The position numbers and the translations under genes are program-made. A stretch of DNA of 22,431 nt from an uncultured Bacilli bacterium. GTDB lineage: Bacteria > Bacillota_I > Bacilli_A > RF39 > UBA660. The notes under the pieces are model-generated. The model had not been told where the DNA came from. It made no database searches and saw nothing but the letters and a program-made list of their open reading frames with translations. The stretch covers positions 1 through 22,431 of the forward strand of contig CALVSV010000017.1 of NCBI GenBank assembly GCA_944359595.1. The letters run 5' to 3'. Positions 16,520-22,431 of this stretch are shown here, piece by piece (the stretch's first letter is position 1; every line of letters starts with the position of its first letter).

Positions 16520-16530
16520 TTTTATTTTAT
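16497..16530. terminator. Bidirectional terminator between the GT operon and the minus-strand gene
   Basis: A near-perfect inverted repeat of about 16 pairs centred on GGTTCC (16511-16516), with A-rich left and T-rich right flanks, so it works in both directions. The plus-strand stop (TAG, 16517-16519) and the minus-strand stop (TAA, 16524-16522) both lie inside it, two bases apart. Confidence 0.9.
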
Positions 16531-17370
16531 ATTAAATTCAGTTAAATAATATTCATCATTATTAAGTGTTAAAGTATAAATATATGTATTAAGTTTATCG
16601 TTTAAATTTTCATTATTACTATCTAGTTTAAATAATGAATTACTATTATTTATATAATTATCAAATAAATTATTAGTAGATATAACATCTATTTTATTAT
16701 TATAAGTATTATTATTGAAATTATAATCTTTATATATTTCATATTCAAAAGAAGATGTATCTTCATTATATACAGTATTTATAAATGCAGTATTAACACT
16801 TATTTTTATAGTATTAGCATCTTTAGTAATATCATTCAATATTGGATATATAAATTTATTTTCTTCTGAAGAACCTGCAATATAATCAATAGTATAACTT
16901 GATGTATCGTTTGAATAAAATATATTATTTACACCCTTATTAAATAATATATTTAGATCACTAACGTCATTAACAATATTTTGATGATTATAATTTATTT
17001 TGTCTCCAAATATATAATTTATACTTTTATCAATAGAAGAAGCTGGAATTACTAATTTATATTCACCATTATTATTAGTAATTGAGAATATACTCCAATC
17101 TAGTTTATCATAGCCTAAAGTTAATATTAAATTATTAGAGTTAAAATTACCATTTTTATAAATTTCTGATGTTGCTTGTTGTGAAAAGCTAATCTTATTT
17201 AATACATAACTACTATTTATATCTACTTTGTTATTAATTTCATCTTGTTTTGCATCATTTATACGCATATCTATACTTAAATATATAAGTATAGCTAAAA
17301 TAATTAATAATAAAACAATAATAAATATTACATTATTTAATTCTAATTTAATATATTTTTTATCTTCCAT
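16522..17370 (-). CDS. Hypothetical single-pass membrane-anchored protein, 282 aa
   Basis: I do not recognise a family. A short charged N-terminus (MEDKKYIKLEL) precedes one strong hydrophobic helix (about 13-32, IFIIVLLLIILAILIYL), with the rest, 250 residues, outside. The lack of a small-residue cleavage site after the helix suggests an anchor rather than a cleaved signal. The external part is Asn/Asp/Ser-rich and beta-like, with no cysteine and no sortase motif. It lies convergent to the first GT operon and divergent from the second, so it may belong to the same surface locus, but only by position. The start is supported by AAAGGAG (about eight bases upstream on the minus strand) and a promoter at 17392-17419. 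Confidence 0.75.
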   Translation of the reverse strand: MEDKKYIKLELNNVIFIIVLLLIILAILIYLSIDMRINDAKQDEINNKVDINSSYVLNKISFSQQATSEIYKNGNFNSNNLILTLGYDKLDWSIFSITNNNGEYKLVIPASSIDKSINYIFGDKINYNHQNIVNDVSDLNILFNKGVNNIFYSNDTSSYTIDYIAGSSEENKFIYPILNDITKDANTIKISVNTAFINTVYNEDTSSFEYEIYKDYNFNNNTYNNKIDVISTNNLFDNYINNSNSLFKLDSNNENLNDKLNTYIYTLTLNNDEYYLTEFNIK

Positions 17371-17391
17371 CTCGAACTCCTTTCTATCATC

Positions 17392-17419
17392 AGTATATCA
17401 TATACAAAATTTAAGTAAA
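17392..17419 (-). promoter_or_regulatory. Promoter of the minus-strand membrane protein gene
   Basis: On the minus strand: TTTACT (17419-17414), 16-base spacer, TATACT (17397-17392) preceded by TGA (extended -10). It is divergent from the second polysaccharide operon promoter at 17427-17456. Confidence 0.7.
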
Positions 17420-17426
17420 TATATTA

Positions 17427-17456
17427 TTGATAATTAATACATATCTATGTTATAAT
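17427..17456 (+). promoter_or_regulatory. Promoter of the second polysaccharide operon
   Basis: TTGATA (17427-17432), 18-base spacer, TATAAT (17451-17456) preceded by TGT (extended -10). Its upstream flank abuts the divergent promoter, so the two could be co-regulated. Confidence 0.75.
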
Positions 17457-17471
17457 TATATAGAAATGTTT

Positions 17472-17478
17472 AAAGGAG
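17472..17478 (+). promoter_or_regulatory. Ribosome site of the ABC permease gene
   Basis: AAAGGAG is nine bases before the ATG at 17488 and only three before the in-frame ATG at 17482. The spacing favours 17488. Confidence 0.55.
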
Positions 17479-17487
17479 ATTATGGTT

Positions 17488-18276
17488 ATGGCATTAAAAA
17501 ATATTTTACTTAATTTTAAAAAATATACTTTTTTAATGACTCAAATGATTTCTAGAGATTTTAAAGTTAAATATAAAAGAAGTGTATTGGGTGTTTTATG
17601 GAGTTTATTACAACCATTATTAATGATGTTTGTAATGGCTTTAGTGTTTTCTCAAATGTTTAAATTTAGAATGGAAGGGGTTAACTATTTAGTTTATTTA
17701 ATGACTGGGCTTGTTATGTTTAATTATTTTAGTGAAGCTAGTAATAATGCAATGACATCAGTTGTTTTTAATTTTCAACTTATGACTAAAGTATATATTC
17801 CAAAATATATATTTCCATTATCTAAATGTTTATTTGTAGGAATTAATTTTTTATTATCATTAATACCATTGTTTTTAATAGTAGTTATTACTGGAGCACC
17901 AATATCATGGAACTACTTATTGTTACCGTATGTATTTATATGTATGTTTTTATTTACAGTAGGTATAGGGTTTGTATTATCTACGATTTCTGTATTTTTA
18001 AGAGATATGTTCTATATTTATAGTATTTTACTTACAATATGGCAATATTTTACGCCAATATTTTATGATATAAGTATGTTACCTATGTATTTGCAAAAAT
18101 TGTTTAAATTTAATCCATTATATCAATATGTTACTTTTGCTCGAACAATACTTTTGGATGCAAAAACACCTAGTGCGATGACGTTTTTATGGTGTGGATT
18201 ATCAGCTGTTATAATGTTTATAATAGGTTGTATTGTATTTAAAAGAAAACAAGATAAATTTATATATTATGCATAG
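17488..18276 (+). CDS. ABC-2 type permease of a polysaccharide/teichoic acid exporter (TagG/Wzm type), 262 aa
   Basis: A membrane subunit with about six hydrophobic helices. The first cytoplasmic segment, SRDFKVKYKRSVLGVLWSLLQPL, is the hallmark of the TagG/Wzm family: a short amphipathic interface helix, then KRSVLGVLW before helix one. Later segments include YLVYLMTGLVMFNYFSEA and the family's YSILLTIWQYFTPIFYDISML and NPLYQYVTFAR. Length is normal (about 260). With the ATPase 11 bases downstream it forms a two-subunit exporter that flips or threads a lipid-linked polymer across the membrane. The downstream GT genes probably build that polymer. Start 17488 is chosen for ribosome spacing; 17482 adds two residues only. 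Confidence 0.92.
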   Translation: MALKNILLNFKKYTFLMTQMISRDFKVKYKRSVLGVLWSLLQPLLMMFVMALVFSQMFKFRMEGVNYLVYLMTGLVMFNYFSEASNNAMTSVVFNFQLMTKVYIPKYIFPLSKCLFVGINFLLSLIPLFLIVVITGAPISWNYLLLPYVFICMFLFTVGIGFVLSTISVFLRDMFYIYSILLTIWQYFTPIFYDISMLPMYLQKLFKFNPLYQYVTFARTILLDAKTPSAMTFLWCGLSAVIMFIIGCIVFKRKQDKFIYYA

Positions 18277-18287
18277 GAGGATGTTTT

Positions 18288-19058
18288 ATGGCAATTATAA
18301 GATTAGATAGTGTATCTATGAGGTTTAATCTGGGAATAGAAAAAGATTATTCATTTAAACAAGCATTTATCAACTTTTTTAGCTTTAAAAAGAAAAAAAA
18401 GAAAAAGAAAGATGAATTTTGGGCTCTAAAAGATATTAGTTTTAAAGTTGAAAAAGGTGAAGTAGTTGGACTTATTGGAAGTAATGGAGCTGGTAAATCT
18501 ACATTGCTTAAAGTCGTTAGTGGTGTTATGAAACCTACTAAAGGAAAGGTAGAAGTTAATGGTGTGATATCTCCTATGATAGAACTTGGAGCTGGATTTG
18601 ACTCTGAACTTACAGCACGTGAAAATATATTTTTAAATGGTGCGGTGTTAGGGTATTCAAAAAGTTTTATTGAAGAAAAATTTGATGAAATTGTAAAGTT
18701 TTCAGAACTTAAAGATTTTTTATTTTTTTTTATTAAAAATTTTTCATCTGGGATGACCGCTAAGTTAGCATTTTCAATTTCTACTGTTGTAAATCCAGAA
18801 GTATTAATAGTTGATGAAATATTATCAGTTGGAGATATTAAATTTCAAGAAAAAAGTAAGAATAAGATGCTTGAAATGATAAAGGGAGGAACAACAGTTT
18901 TATATGTGTCGCATTCAATTGAAGCAATTAGAGATTTATGTACTAAAGTAATTTGGATTGAACATGGAGAAATGGTAATGATTGGCGACGCAAAAAAAGT
19001 ATGTGATAAATATTACGAAAAACAGATGGGCAAAAAATTTGAAGATAGCAAAAAATAG
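18288..19058 (+). CDS. ABC transporter ATPase of the polysaccharide exporter (TagH/Wzt type), 256 aa
   Basis: Nucleotide-binding subunit for the permease upstream. Walker A GSNGAGKST (64-72), signature FSSGM (152-156) in place of LSGGQ, Walker B LIVDE (173-177) and switch His 209 in YVSHS are all present. FSSGM and the ISPMIELGAGFDSELTARENI stretch are typical of the polysaccharide subfamily. It lacks the C-terminal carbohydrate-recognition domain of long Wzt proteins and ends soon after the fold (KKFEDSKK), so it is the short form. A run of eight lysines (34-41) sits before the first core strand, and a Phe run (FLFFF, 144-148) replaces the usual FID... before the signature. Both are unusual, but the frame is intact. 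The ribosome site AGGAGG is ideal. Confidence 0.93.
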   Translation: MAIIRLDSVSMRFNLGIEKDYSFKQAFINFFSFKKKKKKKKDEFWALKDISFKVEKGEVVGLIGSNGAGKSTLLKVVSGVMKPTKGKVEVNGVISPMIELGAGFDSELTARENIFLNGAVLGYSKSFIEEKFDEIVKFSELKDFLFFFIKNFSSGMTAKLAFSISTVVNPEVLIVDEILSVGDIKFQEKSKNKMLEMIKGGTTVLYVSHSIEAIRDLCTKVIWIEHGEMVMIGDAKKVCDKYYEKQMGKKFEDSKK

Positions 19059-19068
19059 GAGGTCATAC

Positions 19069-20883
19069 ATGAAAAAATATATTCATTATTGTTGGTTTGG
19101 GGATAAACCACTGCCAAGATTAGCAAAAAAATGTATTAAAAGTTGGAAAAAATACTTACCTGATTATGAAATAATTAGATGGAGCGAGGAAAACGTAAAT
19201 TTAGAAGAATGTCCTTTTATAAAAGAAGCGTATGAAAACAAAAAATGGGCCTTTGTTGCTGATTATGCTAGAGTAAAAGCAATTTATGAATATGGTGGAA
19301 TTTATTTTGATACTGATATGATAATTACTAAAGATATATCGTTTTTATTAGATAAAGAAACATTTTTAGGTGTTGAAGATACTGGTATGGCAAATGCTGC
19401 CGTTTGGGGAGCAGCAAAACCAAAGACAGAATTTTCAAAAAAAGTACTAGATTTTTATAGAAGTCAAAAACATTTTAATGTGTATGATATTTATGCATAT
19501 AGTATTCCAAGAGTTCTTATGCGTATTCTTGATGAATATAATTTCGAGTATAACTGTAACGATATTCAAATATTAGATGATGGAAAAATATATATTTATC
19601 CACGTGAATATTTTTATCCATTATCATATGATTATCAAAATAATGTTTTTACTGATAATACTTGCATGATACATTATTTTAGTGCGACATGGATTTCAGA
19701 ATGGGAACAAAGAGAAAATAAAATATGTAGATTGTTAGGAAAAAAGAATGGTTATAGATTTATAAGATTAGTTAGATTTACTAAAAGGAATGTTAAAAGA
19801 TGTATTAAAGCAGTATTATACCCACTAGTTTTATATGTTAGATATAAAAGAAAAATAAGTAAAGAATATCTATCTATGATAGATACTACAGTTAGTTCAA
19901 TTGAAAAATATAAAAATGATTATATAGTTTTTCATAATCCAGAGTGGCTAGGTGTTACTAATGCAACTATAGAGCTTTTTGATAACAGGATTCCGTGTAA
20001 AGAAATACTTAGAAAAAAGGATATAGAAAAGATAGGGAATGCTATTTTAGAAAACAATATAACACAAGTTATATTTAGTGCGTTATGTATTGGATGGCTT
20101 GAATTAGGATCGTATTTAAAAGATAAAAATAAAGATATAAAAATAAAAGTGTATTGGCATGGTAGTCATTCTCAAGTATTTGAGCCTTATGGTTGGCATA
20201 AAAATTTAGAAGCGATAGAATTATGTAGAAAAGGTATTGTAGATGTATTTGCCACATGTAAAAAAAGCATGATAAGATTTTATGAAAATGAAAATATAAA
20301 AACAACATTTATTACTAATAAAGTGAATTTATCAGACGATGTAAAAAAATATATTAAAAATAGATCAAAGAAAAAAAATGAAAAAATACGAATTGGTATA
20401 TATGCGGCTAGAACTGATTATTGGATAAAAAATTTATTTACTCAAATTACCGCAATTTCACTTATGGATAATGTAATATTAGATTTAGTACCATTAAATG
20501 ATTATGCTGTAAAATATGCGAACCTTTTAAATCTTGAAGTTGATGGAATTAATAAATCATTATCAAGAGATGAACTTATCAAAAGAATGTCTATTAATGA
20601 TGTCAATTTATATGTTACATTATCAGAATGTTCTCCAATGCTTAATCTAGAAAGTATGGAAGCTGGTGTTCCATGTATAACAGGGAATAACCATCATTAT
20701 TTTAAAGGTACTGAATTAGAAAAGTATTTAATAGTTAATAATGAAGAAAATGCTTATGATATAAAAGAAAAGATAGAAGCATGTATAAAACATAAAGATG
20801 AAATTATGAAATTATATAATAAATGGAGTAAAGATAACAAAAAGCAAAGCAAAAATGATGTAAAACATTTTCTTGATATGTGA
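19069..20883 (+). CDS. Two-domain glycosyltransferase, GT32-type plus GT4-type, 604 aa
   Basis: The N-terminal module (about 1-245) is GT32-like (DXD sugar-binding): IHYCWFG at the start, KSWKKYLPDYEIIRW, the helix AFVADYARVKAIYEYGG, the metal-binding DTD (81-83) in GGIYFDTDM, and IHYFSATW near the end. The C-terminal module (about 285-604) is GT-B, GT4-like: YIVFHNPEWLGVTNAT, VYWHGSHSQ, IRIGIYAART, and an E-x7-E in TLSECSPMLNLESMEAGVP (E520, E528) that binds the donor sugar. This suggests one protein catalysing two consecutive transfers. No TM helix is evident; the basic stretch near 235-265 (VRFTKRNVKRCIKAVLYPL) may bind the membrane. The start at 19069 follows TAGGAGGT; the open frame extends back into the ATPase gene but has no ribosome site there. 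The product probably feeds the exporter upstream. Confidence 0.85.
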   Translation: MKKYIHYCWFGDKPLPRLAKKCIKSWKKYLPDYEIIRWSEENVNLEECPFIKEAYENKKWAFVADYARVKAIYEYGGIYFDTDMIITKDISFLLDKETFLGVEDTGMANAAVWGAAKPKTEFSKKVLDFYRSQKHFNVYDIYAYSIPRVLMRILDEYNFEYNCNDIQILDDGKIYIYPREYFYPLSYDYQNNVFTDNTCMIHYFSATWISEWEQRENKICRLLGKKNGYRFIRLVRFTKRNVKRCIKAVLYPLVLYVRYKRKISKEYLSMIDTTVSSIEKYKNDYIVFHNPEWLGVTNATIELFDNRIPCKEILRKKDIEKIGNAILENNITQVIFSALCIGWLELGSYLKDKNKDIKIKVYWHGSHSQVFEPYGWHKNLEAIELCRKGIVDVFATCKKSMIRFYENENIKTTFITNKVNLSDDVKKYIKNRSKKKNEKIRIGIYAARTDYWIKNLFTQITAISLMDNVILDLVPLNDYAVKYANLLNLEVDGINKSLSRDELIKRMSINDVNLYVTLSECSPMLNLESMEAGVPCITGNNHHYFKGTELEKYLIVNNEENAYDIKEKIEACIKHKDEIMKLYNKWSKDNKKQSKNDVKHFLDM

Positions 20884-20892
20884 GGTGATGAT

Positions 20893-21810
20893 ATGTTAGA
20901 TGATATATTAAATACAATTAAAAGATGTAAAGATAAAATATTGTTTTTACCTAAAAGTGATATAGAATATAGTGTTCCATTTAAATATATGTATGGTGAT
21001 ATAATTGTGCTTATCGATGATTCTGTCACAGATTACATGAGCATTGTTGATGAAATAAACAAAAGCGCTATTAAAGAAATATATATCGTTAATTTTCCTA
21101 ACATATATAGAAAAATGTTGCCAGGATTAAATAAAGATATAATAAAAAAAGAATTGTTATTAATTAATGCAGCAAATTTAACGTGTAAGTATATATTACC
21201 GGTTTTTTACGACGTATGTGAGTTTTATGATAGACATTTAATTGATGAAATACATGTTTTAGATAAAGGATTATATGATGCGATGAAACATGCGAACTAT
21301 AGTGTAGAACGATTAAATTTAAAATTTGAGTATGATGAAAACAAAATGAATTTAGATAATAAAAACAGTAATTCTATCGGGATTTTAAGTATAGATTATG
21401 ATCCAGTTCATAACTTTTATAATATGCTTTCATCAATTAGATTAGTTAATGATTATGATAAAGTAAAATTAATATCACATATGAACGCTACAATAGATTT
21501 CTTTAATCATTTTGATATCAGACATGAATTATGTGAAAACTTAGATCAAGTAATTAAAGATAATTATGTAAATTTATATTGTAATTTTACTAATACTAAT
21601 CCATGTATAGTTATTAAGAGTATGGATATGGGCATACCTTGCATATTAGGTAATACTGATATGTTTGATAATAATAAATTTTTAAAAGATAAATTAGTGT
21701 TAAAAAGTGATGATGATGTTGGTGAAATAGCTGATAAAATAAATGCAATTAAGAAAAACTATGATAAAATATTTCTAGTGTATAGAAAGTGGAGAAAAAA
21801 ATTTAAGTAA
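20893..21810 (+). CDS. Degenerate GT-B (GT4-like) protein, paralogue of the preceding enzyme's C-terminal half, 305 aa
   Basis: No family hit is obvious by eye, but it aligns with the C-terminal half of the protein at 19069. The best stretch is NLYCNFTNTNPCIVIKSMD plus MGIPCILGN (227-254) against the neighbour's segment around E520-E528. The two catalytic acids of the E-x7-E motif are replaced by Asn234 and Lys242. An Asp/Asn-rich stretch (146-160) follows the first Rossmann-like half. It may have lost catalysis and act as a scaffold, or use another mechanism. There is no signal peptide. The start overlaps the upstream region closely (nine bases between stop and ATG), with GAGGTGATG as ribosome site. 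Being intact and in an operon argues against a simple decaying relic. Confidence 0.7.
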   Translation: MLDDILNTIKRCKDKILFLPKSDIEYSVPFKYMYGDIIVLIDDSVTDYMSIVDEINKSAIKEIYIVNFPNIYRKMLPGLNKDIIKKELLLINAANLTCKYILPVFYDVCEFYDRHLIDEIHVLDKGLYDAMKHANYSVERLNLKFEYDENKMNLDNKNSNSIGILSIDYDPVHNFYNMLSSIRLVNDYDKVKLISHMNATIDFFNHFDIRHELCENLDQVIKDNYVNLYCNFTNTNPCIVIKSMDMGIPCILGNTDMFDNNKFLKDKLVLKSDDDVGEIADKINAIKKNYDKIFLVYRKWRKKFK

Positions 21811-21873
21811 ATTATGAGATATAACAAAAATAAAATAAAATAGTTTAAAAAAATATATATGAAGGTGAGTTAC

Positions 21874-22431
21874 ATGAAAAAAAAGAAACTATCAATAATA
21901 GTACCAGTTTATAATGTTGAAGAGTATTTAGATAAATGTCTTGAGTCTTTAATTAATCAGAAATCTAGTGATTATAACATCATTGTTGTAAACGATGGAA
22001 GTACTGATAACTGTCAAGAAATAATAGATAACTATAAAAATAAATATCCTAAATTAGTATTTAGTTATAAGAAGAAAAATGGTGGATTGTCAAGCGCAAG
22101 AAATTACGGTTTAGATAAAACTGAAAGCGATTATATTGCGTTTGTTGATTCCGATGATTGGGTAAGCGATAATTATGTTAATAATATCATTAATAAAATA
22201 AATGAAGACAAAGAATATGATTTAATTACTTATAATTTCATTAGTATAAATGATGGTTGGAAAGATGGAAAAGAAAGTAAAATATATAAAGAATTTGATA
22301 GTATGGACAAACATGATTTTGTTAAACAATGCTTTGAACCTTCATTTGCATGGGCTAGAGTATATAAATTAGAACTAATAAAAAACAATAAATTTCCTTC
22401 TGAAAACTATTGGTATGAAGATATGGCAACA
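21874..22431 (+). CDS. GT2-family glycosyltransferase (partial, runs off the right edge)
   Basis: The first 186 residues are present and the frame stays open to the edge. Motifs: LSIIVPVYNVEEYL at the start, NDGSTDN (40-46), GLSSARN (71-77), VDSDDW (91-96), and WYED (180-183), where the catalytic base sits in relatives. The Ser-Asn-rich middle is specific to this gene and differs from the first operon's GT2s, so it is a separate enzyme, not a fifth copy of the cassette. The ribosome site GAAGGTGAG (21861-21869) is well spaced. The gap after the previous gene is 63 bases, with no terminator, so it should be co-transcribed. Its acceptor and donor cannot be read. Confidence 0.9.
   Translation, partial: MKKKKLSIIVPVYNVEEYLDKCLESLINQKSSDYNIIVVNDGSTDNCQEIIDNYKNKYPKLVFSYKKKNGGLSSARNYGLDKTESDYIAFVDSDDWVSDNYVNNIINKINEDKEYDLITYNFISINDGWKDGKESKIYKEFDSMDKHDFVKQCFEPSFAWARVYKLELIKNNKFPSENYWYEDMAT

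Noticed and set aside
18982..19068. Start of the GT fusion inside the ATPase gene
   Set aside because: No ribosome site there, while AGGAGG precedes the ATG at 19069, where the family motif begins.

Overview
The window is very AT-rich DNA from a low-GC Gram-positive bacterium. TGA is used as a stop and TGG for Trp, so the standard bacterial code applies, not the Mycoplasma code. bL33, EF-P, a ClpB under a CIRCE operator, AGGAGG-type ribosome sites and compact intergenic regions point to the Firmicutes/Bacilli. The N-terminally anchored surface protein at 6782-8170 looks like those of uncultured gut Bacilli (RF39-like), but that placement is inference.

Layout. 1-1041: a partial secreted YHYH-type protein (minus), tRNA-Ser(GCU) and an unknown small protein. 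1184-2704: a decayed type II restriction-modification pair, a C5 methyltransferase of the HaeIII/NgoPII type followed by an NgoPII-type endonuclease, both broken by nonsense, frameshift and deletion lesions. 2859-6676: a GH25-like protein without a signal peptide, then an N-domain-less ClpB whose promoter lies inside a CIRCE element. 6782-9001: a membrane-anchored surface protein, then rpmG-efp. 9067-11676: an unknown protein, a putative 10-TM metal exporter and a MATE-like transporter split by one frameshift.

11751-16519 is a five-gene glycosyltransferase operon (GT2-GT2-GT4-GT2-GT2) with one good promoter and a terminator shared with a convergent membrane protein gene (16522-17370, minus). 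The GT2 pairs on either side of the GT4 look like copies of one two-gene cassette, and the first GT2 has lost its catalytic motifs. 17488 to the right edge is a second polysaccharide operon: an ABC-2 permease and ATPase (TagGH/Wzm-Wzt type), a GT32+GT4 fusion enzyme, a degenerate GT-B paralogue of the fusion's C-terminal half, and a GT2 that runs off the window. The two operons together look like a locus that builds and exports a cell-surface polysaccharide or teichoic-acid-like polymer.

Regulation is easy to read here. Several promoters have an extended -10 (TGn before TATAAT/TATACT), mostly where the -35 is imperfect, and several terminators are folded over the stop codons of the genes they end. 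I see no CRISPR array, insertion sequence or rRNA, and no stretch over 300 bases without a gene.
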